Origin: Parachlorella kessleri | Lineage: Eukaryota; Chlorophyta; Trebouxiophyceae; Chlorellales; Chlorellaceae | DNA: 32,398 nt | NCBI GenBank assembly: GCA_001598975.1 | Contig: BBXU01003256.1 | Coordinates: 1-32,398 of the forward strand | Direction: 5' to 3' | Shown: in pieces, positions 1-10,509 of the stretch | Layout: the number at the start of each line of letters is the position of its first letter | Numbering within the stretch: position 1 is the stretch's first letter | Translations under genes and position numbers: made by a program | The notes under the pieces: generated by a model | Databases searched by the model: none | What the model saw: the letters and a program-made list of their open reading frames with translations, nothing else | Told to the model about the DNA's origin: nothing

Positions 1-263
1 TCCCCATGCCTGTTGTGTGGTGTTGGCTACTTTGTTGTTATCGACCTGGGTGCGCCCGTCACGGCTATGTTGACACATCGAGGCTATGCCCCAGCATTTT
101 TTGTAAGTCTGGTGGAGTTCCACCTGTGCCCTCGCAGGTGAACTACAATCTGCTGACGGTCAATGCCTTCATGGCAATGACCGGCATCTATCAGCTGTCA
201 CGGAAGATTAATGCCGAGTTTTTCCAGAAAGGCGATGCAGCAGCCTTCGAAGACAAGAAGTAG
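1..263 (+). CDS. MPC2: Mitochondrial pyruvate carrier 2-like protein, last exon (partial)
   Basis: Only the C-terminal exon (138-263) is clear. It follows a CTCGCAG acceptor, opens in phase 0 and ends at TAG 261-263. The 41 residues contain NYNLLTVNAF and GIYQLSRKI followed by a charged tail, as in the last helix and matrix tail of MPC2 proteins, which pair with MPC1 in the inner mitochondrial membrane to import pyruvate. A possible preceding exon ends at 102 before GTAAGT, with RGYAPAFF in the matching phase, but that would leave a 35-nt intron. If it is wrong, all of 1-137 is intron and the earlier exons lie outside the window. The family call rests on motif resemblance in a short stretch. 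Confidence 0.72.
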   Translation, partial: PMPVVWCWLLCCYRPGCARHGYVDTSRLCPSIFCKSGGVPPVPSQVNYNLLTVNAFMAMTGIYQLSRKINAEFFQKGDAAAFEDKK

Positions 264-1006
264 CGACCACAAGAGTAAGCCCTGTTGTTTGGGGTGGTGG
301 TTGGGTGACTCTGTTGCTTTGTGGCTGCTCACTGACCATCATCACTCAGCTGCACTGCTGTTACAATGTTTTTTGATCCTGCCACGTGGCAGCCTGTAGC
401 ACTGATGTGCCTGAACGTTGGCACCCTTCTGCTGTCTTTTCGGCGGACTCACGCATTGTCCTGTCATCTGTTTGCATTTTTTGCTACTATGTCAGTTGTC
501 TGGGCTGGGTATGTTTCGTTCCCTACTGCCATGTCTGCCTTTTGGTTGGTGACAAGGTTGTGGTTCCATATGCCAGTACAAGTAGGCTGGCTGGCTAAAA
601 AGAACCAAGGGGCCCAGTGTCAGGATACCCTTGTGCACTTACACTAGTGAATGGGTTGGCAGTCCCCCGTGTGGACTGTATATGGGAGCGAGGCCTCTCA
701 AGACAACGGCTTTGTGGCCGCTGCTACCGTGAAGGACATGGGGGCTGGGTTACTGCTCTGGTCAAGTGGCATGTTAGACTAGTCTAGCCTTACAGCTTTT
801 CACCACCCTTGCGGGTCAGTCACAAACTGTCACACCCATGCGGCAGGTTGAGCATTTGCCATAACCAAAGGCAGGGCCTGAGAGCATGCATAGGCCGTCA
901 GCATGCAGGCGCGGTCACAGCCACAGTCTGGCGGCACGCTGGCACATGATGTGTAGGCTGTGCACCCAGCATATAACATAATGTACAGACATGGCTACAA
1001 CCACGG
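264..1006. other. Convergent intergenic region with two 3' UTRs
   Basis: This lies between the end of the MPC2-like gene (+) and the end of the GDPD gene (-). The open frames here are short and have no recognisable content. On the minus strand a TGTAA motif lies at 790-794, about 210 nt past the GDPD stop, a reasonable position for the polyadenylation signal used by green algae. I see no clear repeat or RNA gene. Confidence 0.5.
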
Positions 1007-3223
1007 TCAGGGCATGTATATGAGGCTCAGGTCATGGAAGTGGCAGGCTCGAGCTTTGATGCCGTTCAGGTGGAACTCTTGTGCCCATCTCCGCCACTGC
1101 AACAGCACAAGTGACTTGGGAAAGACTGTGGATGCCGGTGAACACTGTGGGCTGCCACTATTGCAGTGCTTTGCCTCGATACAAACAAGCGCAAACGGGT
1201 GGTGTAGCCAGGCACAGCTCGATATGGTTGCCCTGCCGTGGTGCTGTCGTGCAGACCCCCCTGCCCAGCACCTAGCCCCAGGCGTTTTTCTCTGCAACAA
1301 CCTTCCGAAAACTCAAAGCCACTCAATGCGACAGCCTACCGCCGCGCGCCAGCCATGCGGCCTGGCATGCTTCTACGCATAGTGCACATACCAGGAGCCT
1401 CCCAATCCGCCAACCTGCCTTACCTGCGGGGACCCAAACTCGCCAAAGCTCTTGGCAAAGAAATGGGGAAATGCGATCACTCCAGCCCACCCCAGGGGTG
1501 CATACTTCCGATGAGCGATTTTGGAAGCATCAAGCTCAGCACTGCATGCTTCCAAGTACCACCTGCATACCACAAAGATGTCTCCCATGATGACCACCAC
1601 ATCCCATGCACCAGCCTCAGGTCGCACCTAGTGCTGGGAGGTCAAAGTCTGGCGTGCCGCCCTTTATGGCAGGGTATTGGGTTTTTGTCCATAGTTCATG
1701 CTGCCTAAGAGCCAACCAACAGGTGCTGACCCCAATCCGACATTGACCCTCGTTATCAGTGGAGGGCAAGTTGACAACCCCAACATTGGGAAAGCTCAAA
1801 GAAATGAAGCTCCCCACCTTATGTCATCTATCAGCTGCTGCCTCCCTGTATCACTTATAAGCAGCTTCACCTCAATGGCCAGCGAGCGACCAATGCCGGC
1901 ATCCTTGCAGGCCCTGCAGGCAGCATCCAGCCATTTCGTGCCGCTTTCACGTGTCTGCTGCTGTGCATTGCTTGCATTGCTAGGTACTTTATGCGATTTA
2001 CAAGGCTGTCATGCCTAGCAGGAGGAGGATGCCAGGCAGGGTAAACAGCCATACCCAGCAAGCCTACCTAAGGAAATCCCTCAGCAGAGGCACACGCAGA
2101 CCCTGCCGCCCGGCAATGTGAAGCGTCTGCAGCTGGCTGGCAGTAAGATCCTGCAAGGCAGCAAAACCGGTTGTACTCAAACCAGCCTCCCTTGCCAAGT
2201 TGCCGGCCCGGCACTTGTCCTAGGGAGACATTCATTCCTCTAGCTGTCCTGCTGTCGGGCATGCAGGCAAGCTCCAGCTTCCCTGCAGGCTGCTGCTCAC
2301 CCGGTAGACTCCTCACCTGTATGCTAGCCAGCTCAAAGTCTATTCCTGCTTGGCTCAGCTGCTGCACTGGCACTTCGTTTACCCCGCCCCTTGGGAAGGC
2401 CCTCACTAGGGATCCGTCATGGAACACCACCAGCTGCACCAGAGCAGCCATAGCAGCAGCAGTTGGCCAGGGACAGATACTAGACTACTCAGCATGAGGA
2501 GAGTGGCCAACAGCACTTCCCACTACCGGCTGCTCAGGATCATCAGCCATGTCTCACTGATCCGGCAAGCAGTGCCGCAAATTCTAAATACCCTGAACGT
2601 CTCTTCCCAGAAAAACTTCAGAAGAACTCACCTGTCCGTCCTGGGTTTCTTGTATGTCAAACTCCAGGTAAGGAAAGTCTCTGCTGCTCAACTCCTCTTG
2701 CTTATCCTTGCGCACCAGGTCTTGCATGCCCTCAATGGTGTTCTCGCACTGGGTGCCTGCATACCCCAGTACATTCTTCCTCAACACAAAACATTCTCCT
2801 TAAATACGGACCGCGTGCTATATGTTTGCAGTATGCACCTGCAGCGGAGCTTGACCCAAACATTTGCAAAACACCCTTACCCTGGTATCCCTTCCAGCCT
2901 GCACGGTGGCCCAGCCCATCTCCAGGCTGTCGGGCAACCCGCCAGGCCACCCAGGCAATGCCAGCAGCAGGCAGTACCAAGGCAGCCCAGTATCCCAGGG
3001 CAGCAAAGCAGGCAGTGGCTGCTCCGCCCAGTGCGACTGTGGCCCAGCTTAGCACCCAGAAGGAGCGAGACACGCGCCCCACAAATATCAAGGCTATGAT
3101 AGTGAAACCTAATAGCCTGACGGTAGAGCTAGGGCTGGAGACTGTGGTTGTATACACTTTCTTGATAGCGTTGCTGTGGAAGAATAACCAAGCCAGGGCA
3201 GTCCCCAATCTGTCACAGAGCAT
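1007..3223 (-). CDS. Membrane-anchored glycerophosphodiester phosphodiesterase (GDPD family)
   Basis: The hand-spliced exons on the minus strand are 3223-2881, 2756-2632, 2433-2317, 2150-2068, 1970-1818, 1562-1424 and 1096-1007. Together they give 1050 nt, or 349 aa, with all phases consistent. GDPD enzymes hydrolyse glycerophosphodiesters to glycerol-3-phosphate and an alcohol. Residues 36-97 hold two or three hydrophobic segments, so the enzyme is probably membrane-bound. The catalytic core follows: GHRA (His106), CENTIEG (Glu119), the metal-binding LEFDIQETQDG (Glu146, Asp148) and VVFHD (His161, the second catalytic His). Then come DLTASQLQTL, which resembles the conserved DLTxxEL stretch, and LAIEVK with the metal-ligand Glu. 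The usual HRG is HRA here. The start is the first ATG; an upstream in-frame TTG was ignored. The weakest junction is the CAAG acceptor before 1970. The last two exons (ending HFHDLSLIYMP) match phase but are less diagnostic. Confidence 0.85.
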
Positions 3224-3652
3224 GGTCAAAGGATCACATGCAGTGGACGATCAGTCAACCATACTAGGGATCTACTAGAGTACAAGCGACAGGGCAGGGT
3301 CAATGGGGGACAGCCCCTTCAGTGATATTAGATACATCCGGCAAGCGATCTGCACGGTTTTAGCCCATAGATAACGAGGCAAGAATTGCATCAAAGGAGA
3401 CAAGAAAGGTACTATTTAAGACTTCAGGTGGGGGCCAGGTCAGCGTGCTGAGCATTGAGTATTCAAATCAGGGGCGCAAGGTCATCCCCAAACTCCCTCC
3501 CTTCAGCTTGACTTGAGACATCCCACGGCTGCGTTGTCAACTGAAGAGGTCGACTGAGGCCGCTTGCTTGTAACCCCTACATAGCGGGGCCTCGACAACG
3601 GCATGAGCCGGCCCGCTACATAAGTTACAAATCGGACAAACAGGAGTTGCCG
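3224..3652. promoter_or_regulatory. Divergent promoter region between the GDPD and coiled-coil genes
   Basis: About 430 nt separate the ATG of the minus-strand GDPD gene (3223) from the proposed first ATG (3653) of the plus-strand coiled-coil gene. The two genes point away from each other, so the region must hold both promoters and 5' UTRs. I see no clear TATA box or other named element. Confidence 0.45.
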
Positions 3653-6600
3653 ATGCCGCAGACCGTTGAGCCTGGCAGCGAGCAGGTAGGCAGCTGTACA
3701 AGGCTCGCTCGTTCAGGCCGCTGCTTAACAATAGAATAGCTTGAGACTCTTGAGGTGAACATGTGGTGAACACTGCGAAGGTGCAGGTGGTGACTATCGC
3801 CAGCCCGCCTGCTCTTCGAAGCAGCCCCTGGCAGCGCGGCTCAGGCGGACTGGGCACCAAGAACAGCCCCGGCCCAGCCAGTGGCAAGGAAAATGCTGTG
3901 CGGGCACCTGCCTTTACCCATCAACAGCTCTCACCTGCTCACTTTGCGGTGCTGCAACACCAGCAGCAGCAACACCAGTGGTGGCCGCAGCAAGCTGGAG
4001 CTGATGGTGGGCAGCGAGAAGCACTTTTCCAGCCAGGGGCACCCACGCCGGCTCCCATGACTGGGCTTCCAGGGGGAGGCTTTGTCTATGCCCAGGGTGT
4101 CCATCAGCAAGCCAGAACGCCTTCGCCAGTTTCTGGGGTAGTGCAAAGCCAACAGCAGGGCAACTTCGGCTCCCAGGCAAGCGCCACTCCAAACTCGGCT
4201 CAGCCGGTGCTGGGGTCTGGCCGACCTGCGTCACAGCAAAGTCGCAGTGAACCAGCACACGGTGCTGTGGTGGAGAACTTGCACACGGCGTTGCGTGCCC
4301 TGGGTAAGCCACAATGGGTGCTAAAAGGGTTGTCTATGCCCGCCGGTGCAATCAAGCACAGAAAACCATGATTGCTTGCTTTGAACTGTTACTCCAAGCT
4401 CTGGACCAACTTATTGCAGAGCCAAACATCATGTAAAAGGCCATGCAATGTAGGTCACACGCCCTCTAAATTCAGCTTTCCAGAGGCGACCCCGGTTCAC
4501 CATCCCACCACCTTGTGGGGATTGCAGACCCCCAGCTCTACTAACCCATTCCAGCACCAGCAGCCGGCACCACAGCAGCGGCCAGACAGTGCTAGCAGGC
4601 GTTTGGAAGCTTTGCAGCAGCGGCATGCTGAACTACTTAGGCAGGTTGATGCTGCCGAGGGAGCCAAGCAGCAGGTGAATGCGCTATGGTTGGTTCATGG
4701 CAGGCACGTGGGGGCCTGTGGGGCAATGTTCATTTTCACCATAATTCTGGTGGCTGCTATCACTGCTGCCCAGTGGCAATGAGAACAAATGATTTTGTGC
4801 TGACTCCTGTAGGCAGAGCTAGCCCAGAAAAGGGCAGAGGGAGCTGCTTGTGTGGCAAAAGCGCAAGCACATGAGGTGGACCAGCAGCTGGCAGCTAAGG
4901 AGATTCATCTGCAAAGGCAAGTCAGGGGCAAATCCGACATGTGTGCATGCGAACCGTCCAGGATCCTAAGAGGCCCCAAACAACCAGGCACGTTTGCACA
5001 GAAGCTACATGTACTTGTATGCGTGATGAAGTATGACCTTTTATACTCCGCAGTGCTGCTGCAGGCTGGGCGAGCAGGAAGCCGCCAAGCAAGCCAGCCT
5101 CACCGCCCTTGCGAGTGCCCTTGCTGAGAAGCAGGGCCAGTTGGAGGCCACAGTGCAGCAGCTGCAGGAAGCCACAGCCCGGCTTGAAGGTGCAGATGCT
5201 GAGGTTGCAGCCACAGACTCGCGCTTGAGGGACAAGGCGGAGCGTTTGCGGACTAAGCTACAGGAGGAGGTTCAGGCGGCACGGAAACAGGTGCTGGGGA
5301 CGGGTGTCCTGGGCTGTTGAACCCTGCCTGGGATGCTAAAGGGCGCTTTGCCGGCTGGATTTGGGTTATGAACTCTAGTAGGCGTTGTACAGGAGATGCA
5401 GTATGTTTGCTGGTACCTGGTGTGATATTTTCATGCCATCTGGGCAGCCGGACAAAAGGACCCGGACATTTTTTCATGGTGCAGGTTGAGGAGGCGCAGC
5501 AGCGAGCCAGGGAGCTGCTTGAGCAGCGGCGAGAGCGGGAAGCACAGCTGGCCCAAACCACACAGCAAGTCGATGAAGCACAATGCACTCTCAAGCAGGT
5601 GTGACGCCAGTGGCGGTGGGTGCAGGTTTTGGGACGTTGAAAGAATGACAGGCAAGGAAGTCAAGACGCTTTGAAATCCGTCGACCAGCCTTCGGCTGAA
5701 ATGTATAGTGCTGTGCTGCATCTACTTTGGCTTTAAGCATTGACATACAGATTTGATTGGGCAGGCTGCAATGTATTGCAGGTGGGCGCTGATTTGGTTG
5801 CCAATGAGGCTCGCCTTGCCATCACTACCAGCCAGGTGGAGAGCACGCAGACCAAACTGGCCGCTAAGCAAGCTGCACTAGCAGATACAGAGGCATGCCT
5901 CCGGGCCCGGCAGACAGCTTTGGCTGAAGCAGAGGGTCGGTGGGAGGCTGTGCAGCAGCAGGCAGGCTGTGTGGGAGGCCTGGCAGGGGCAGCACAGCGG
6001 CTTGTGGAAGTGCAGCAACAGCTGGCTGGCTTAGAAGCACAAGTGCAATCCCGGCAAAGGGAGCTGGCAGAAGCGAGCTCAGCATGCGAGACAGCCCTGC
6101 AGAAGCTTACCAGTGTGTCCAGCGAGCTAGCCTCTGCACAACTGCAGCTTGAGATGAGGCAGAACGGGGTTGCAGACGCAGAGGCAGCCTGTGCAGCAGC
6201 TTGTCAGAGGCAAAAGGGATTGGAGCAGGCAGCCGAGGCAGCAGAAAGAGGGCTTGATGAGACACAACGGAAGGCAGAAGAGTGGCAGCAGGCGCTAGGG
6301 AGAGCTCAGCGGGAGTTGGAGGGCACTCACAATGAATGGAAGGACGTCTCACAACGGATGACTTTGCAGCAGGGTCAGCTTGAGAAGCTTGAAGGACTGA
6401 CGCAGCAGGCCGAGAATGAGCTGCAGGCCTTGTCCTCAAAGGTGTGTACCAGAATGCAAGCTGACCCTTGGGACTGCAGAAGGTTGCCGCAAAAGATGAT
6501 TCTCACAGGCCTCAGCCTTTGTGGCGTCGATAAATTCGAAATGCACCTTTCACTTCCCATGCAAGCGTGACGCACTCTGCCCCCGCTGCAGATCTCCCAG

Positions 6601-8950
6601 CTGAGCGAGCAGCGCATCGATGCTGAGAAGCAGGCACAGAACGCAGCCCAGACGTTAGAAGGGAGGCAGCAAGAGATGGCGGCTACAGAACAGGCCATCA
6701 TTGCTGCCAGGCAGTGCCTGGAGAACTTGCAGCGTGAAGGACACTCTGTGGCGGCAGCTAAGCAGCGCCATGCGAAGATTACGGAGGAGGCCGCCCAATC
6801 CGAAGCCATGACAGACAGAGTTCAGGCCAGTAGTGCTCCCAGACCCTTGCTTGTTAAATTGTACAATGCCAGGCAGCAGCGTTGGAGGCCGCTAAAGGTT
6901 TGCTACCTCACAATTTTCATGCGAACGCTGGTATGAAATATATACTTCGGCAGGGGATGTTACACTATTCGCTTCCTATTACGTCCAGGTGCTTGAGCAA
7001 GAGTTGCAGGCAGCCCTGCTTACCAACATCCAGTTGCGCAAGGAGTTGGCAGGGCTGGAGGGCAGCCTGGAATTGTTTGGAGACCATGCTGCAGAGAGTG
7101 GAGCCATCGCTGCGCAGCGCATCCAGGTGGGCTTGTAAAGGGGCAAACCTCTGGTGCCACCATCCTGTCACAGCCGCCCCGGCTCAAGGCTGGCAGAGTT
7201 GCTGAAAGATATTGCTAAAAGGCCAACGAGCTTGAGGGCAACAGACCGACTGTTGCTGAACTCGCTTGGAGACCATAAAGCACCTGCACTGCTTGGTGGG
7301 GAGCTCGTCGGTCCCACTTGGACTTGCAATTGCCTGCAGGCAGGAGAACTGCAGGACGTAGCAGGCTTAGCTTGGACGTCTTGATTAGTACTCATTCCAT
7401 GCGTTTGTCGTATGATATGGCGCCTGTACCAACTTGCTGTGCAGTGGCTTGAAATCGAGTTGTCCACCTGCCAACAGCGGCTGAAGCTTTCAAATGAAGC
7501 CTGCCAGCAGGCGGAGGCATGCCTAGATCTTGCACGTCAGGAAGCCGCCAGGTGGGAGTGTCTTTCTAGGTCTTGCCTTAATTTGGCTGATTCACAATTT
7601 ATTACGGAGCTGCAACCCATGCACTCCCACTTGCAGTCCCTCACACACATGCAAGTTGCAGGTAGGCTCGCCTCAGTCAAATATGTGCCCTGGGTTGGGG
7701 TGTCCACTGGCGTTCCTAATGTCAGTCACTCGTGTGTATTAACCTATTGCGCAGGGACCTGGGCTTGTTGCAGGCTCAGTGCCGAGCCGCCGCCCAACTT
7801 GGAACTCCGGCTGGCTGAAGCTGAGCTCGCCGACCTGCAGTTTCGCATCAGCCAGGCAGAGGCTGCGACATCAGCAGAAGCGGAGCGCGCAGAGCAGGCA
7901 GAAAAGGCTGCCAAGCAAGCCCAGCAGGCCCTGGAGGCTCGGGGTGTTGAGGCAGCCAGGCTGGCAAGACAGCTGGAGGCTGTTACCGCCAGGTGGGGGC
8001 AAGGGAGGCACTGGTCATCCCCCCGCTCCTCCCTGCAGGCTATGCTCTGTGAGACGGCAACTGTGTAGCATGACTAAACATGTTATGCTGAAACGAGCAT
8101 GCGCAGGCATCTGTTGTTGGGGGTGCGCCCCACCGCTTATGCTGGCATGCAAGTCTAGGAGACACCGCAGGCCAGCGAGCCTCCTGTTTGGTAATCAGAC
8201 CGTCAACTATGTCTTGCAGGCTTCAAGAGGTGGAAGCGAAGAGGGGCACCACTGTTGATGAGCTGGCCAGCCTCCGGACGGAATGCTCGCACCAGCAACG
8301 TGTTACTGGCGAGCTGCGGGCGCAGATTGCACAGCTTTCTGGGATGGTGCAGCAGCTGCGGCGGGAGCGAGCATCAGCCCAAGGTATGATTGCGTGACTT
8401 GCATGCTGCACCCTCTGTCATTGGTTGGGTCCTGTATGGTGCGTACGTCAGCTGCAGCACAAGCACGGCTTTAAGTTACTTACCGCTGTATCTGTAGGTG
8501 GGCAGCGTGTGTGGTGCGCAGCAGTGACCTGCATGTGCCTTGCTACTCATCTATGCAGGCTTGGCAGAGTCGCTGCAGCTGCAAGTGGAGTCACTTCATG
8601 ATCGCCTACACACAGCGCACCTGCGGCGCCTGGCACTTCCGGGGCATTTACTAGAGGCTGTGCATTGTTCCCAGGAGCAGTGTGCCGCCTGCCCTGGCGA
8701 CCGCCAATTACGTAGGCTTCAGAGCCAGGTGGCAGAGCTGTCAGTGCAGAACTCCGCCCTCAAAGCAGCAGCAGCACGGCTGTCCAAGGCGTTCGAGGAG
8801 AGCATGACAAGTAGCCTCCACTGCAGTGATGAGCGGGGGGCGAGGGGGAGCTCTGCAGCTGCGGTGAACAGGGGTAGTTGTTCCATGGAGGCAGCAGCTG
8901 CTGTGCTTTCTGAGCTCACGGCGGCAGAACGTATACTGGATGACTTGTAG
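3653..8950 (+). CDS. Large Ala/Gln-rich coiled-coil protein, function unknown
   Basis: Exons, all with GT-AG borders and matching phase: 3781-4303, 4484-4674, 4813-4920, 5078-5290, 5485-5598, 5782-6441, 6592-6897, 6989-7126, 7445-7551, 7774-7992, 8220-8383 and 8559-8950 (TAG). A stop at 3751-3753 closes the main frame upstream and no early ATG follows, so a short first exon 3653-3685 (MPQTVEPGSEQ, donor GTAGGC) is proposed; this start is uncertain. The model gives about 1055 aa. Residues 1 to about 200 are Gln/Pro/Ser-rich and disordered (HQQQQHQ at about 3966). The rest is almost unbroken heptad-like sequence, such as LEAQVQSRQRELAEASSA and QAEKAAKQAQQALEARGVEA. There is no motor head, kinase or membrane segment. 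A structural role (basal body, cytoskeleton, tether) is possible but not shown. The end of the exon at 6897 is the least certain internal border. Confidence 0.75.
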
Positions 8951-9557
8951 TTTCCCACATAACCTGCATATTGCTATGCTAGTGGTCCTCGGAAGTTGTC
9001 AGTAGCTGTCTTGCTTTTCCACTCGTGCGCTGCACATGTTGCTCCGCTTGCTCACAAGCAGCTTCATCCATCGGTCATGGAGCTGGCAACAGGTCAAACA
9101 CTGCTGCCCTGCTTAGTAACTTGTTGACTGGCTTTAGCCCCTGTGCCCACGTTGAGTTTGCTGCTGAACTCTCCCTTACCTGTTGCATGGCTTGGGAAGG
9201 TGGGTCCAAGAAATTTTCAATGAACATGCCAAGGTCAGACGCTCAAATCTGGTCCAAATTCAACAGGCCTTGTGTAGGCTGGTGGAGCGGCTATAGCTGA
9301 GGTAAGTCAGCAATTCAGAGCTTAGAGAAGTGAGCTTATGGCCGCAGTACCGCACCCAATACCAATCCCGGCGATACAGCGTATATCACCATCCTCACAT
9401 GCGCCAAGCTGCAAGGATCATGAAGTATTGTTGAGTGAGATCTTTCTAAGGACGGGTCCTGAGACTTGTAAGCTGGCGTCCATGACTGGGGTTGCAAAAC
9501 CACCACCGCTTGGAGGGGCCTTCGTCACAGGATGAGCTCCCAGTCCCTGTACGTGCG
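8951..9557. other. 3' UTR and intergenic region after the coiled-coil gene
   Basis: I see no convincing coding sequence here. A TGTAA motif at 9467-9471 could be the polyadenylation signal of the plus-strand coiled-coil gene, although it lies about 520 nt past the stop. Short frames in this stretch are not protein-like. Confidence 0.4.
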
Positions 9558-10145
9558 CTACACCATGCCAGCTGCTGGCTTCAGCTCAGCAGATCCCGGG
9601 GGTCCCACACCTCGAGAACTTCTGGCAGGCTGCACCTCCTTAGTTCCCAGGGCGCCATCGCCAAAGTCGGCGGTGCCGCGGACTGGCGACTCCTGAGCCC
9701 CTGCAGGCAGAGCTTCGCAACGTATGGAGGCCCTATTTGTTGGTAGAGTCTTATGCGACAACATGGTCTCGACCTGGGGCGCAGCAACTAAAGAGCGCAG
9801 GGCATGTGCCATATGCACTATGCAGTCTGGAATAGTAGCTGCACAGCATGGATCCCTACCTGCTGCTGCCTCGCCCTGGGCCACCGTCCATCCCTCGCCA
9901 CCAGTTGCAGCCCCCGCCGAGTGATATCCATCTTCAGCCAGCACTTCCCTGCCGCCCTCATATAGCGATGCCACTGCTGCTGTACCACTGTGAAGCATGT
10001 TGAGCTCATCTCCTGGGGCTTCTTCTCGCCAGCTCGCTCCCTCACTAGCAGCTGCTGGCGGCTGGGCTTGCTCTTCCTCACTGGTGGGAACTGCTTCCAA
10101 GCCAGGCACCTGAGGTACCTCTTCTGGTGCTAGTGCGTCGTCCAT
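9558..10145 (-). CDS. Hypothetical acidic protein (weak gene candidate)
   Basis: An uninterrupted 195-codon frame starts at a true ATG (10145) and ends at 9558. The N-terminal 90 residues are rich in Glu, Ala, Pro and Gly (VPTSEEEQAQPPAAAS), and I recognise no domain. It would be divergent from the P450 gene and convergent with the coiled-coil gene, a plausible slot for a gene. Another minus frame (10081-9818, containing QQQWHRYMRAAGKCWLK) overlaps it and looks just as protein-like, so either the frame is wrong or neither is translated. Introns may be present. Treat this as a candidate only. Confidence 0.3.
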   Translation of the reverse strand: MDDALAPEEVPQVPGLEAVPTSEEEQAQPPAAASEGASWREEAPGDELNMLHSGTAAVASLYEGGREVLAEDGYHSAGAATGGEGWTVAQGEAAAGRDPCCAATIPDCIVHMAHALRSLVAAPQVETMLSHKTLPTNRASIRCEALPAGAQESPVRGTADFGDGALGTKEVQPARSSRGVGPPGSAELKPAAGMV

Positions 10146-10509
10146 AAGGTAGCTCTACATACCTCTTCTACGCTTGCTGATTCGTACGCTGCTGGACTAG
10201 GAAGAAGCACTGCTGTAGTTGTGGTTTCCAGCAGTGCTATGAGGTGTTGGAGGGCGAAGGTCGTTGATCAGTTTGAGGTAGAACGTTAAGATATGGGAGA
10301 ACGTCGGATGGCGCACTGGAGGGTTTGCAGCCGAGGGCTGGGTCCCCTTGCCCGCCAGCGCCCCGCTGTAATGCTGACATCAACATCCTTTATTTATTCA
10401 CCACTCGAAGTTCACCACTAGGTAGTTGGAGGCTCTCGCTCCCACTTTCACTTGACGAACCCCAGTTGGACTTCTAATTCTTTGGATCAGCTTGTGGGCG
10501 TGCAGTACC
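10146..10509. promoter_or_regulatory. Region upstream of the P450 gene
   Basis: This 364-nt stretch lies directly upstream of the P450 ATG and, if the acidic minus-strand ORF is real, also upstream of that gene. It must hold the P450 promoter and 5' UTR. A T/A-rich stretch (TTTATTTATT, about 10389-10398) lies 110-120 nt upstream of the ATG. I see no clear named element. Confidence 0.35.

Noticed and set aside
960..1708. Open frames on the plus strand (up to 156 codons)
   Set aside because: They overlap the last exons of the minus-strand GDPD gene and have no recognisable content.
2419..3278. Long plus-strand frames (226 and 150 codons)
   Set aside because: They lie opposite GDPD exons 1-3, which carry the catalytic motifs; these are shadow frames.
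7154..7384. Possible extra coiled-coil exon (AELLKDIAKRP...)
   Set aside because: Exon 6989-7126 and exon 7445-7551 already join in phase 0, and the segment has no good splice borders in frame.
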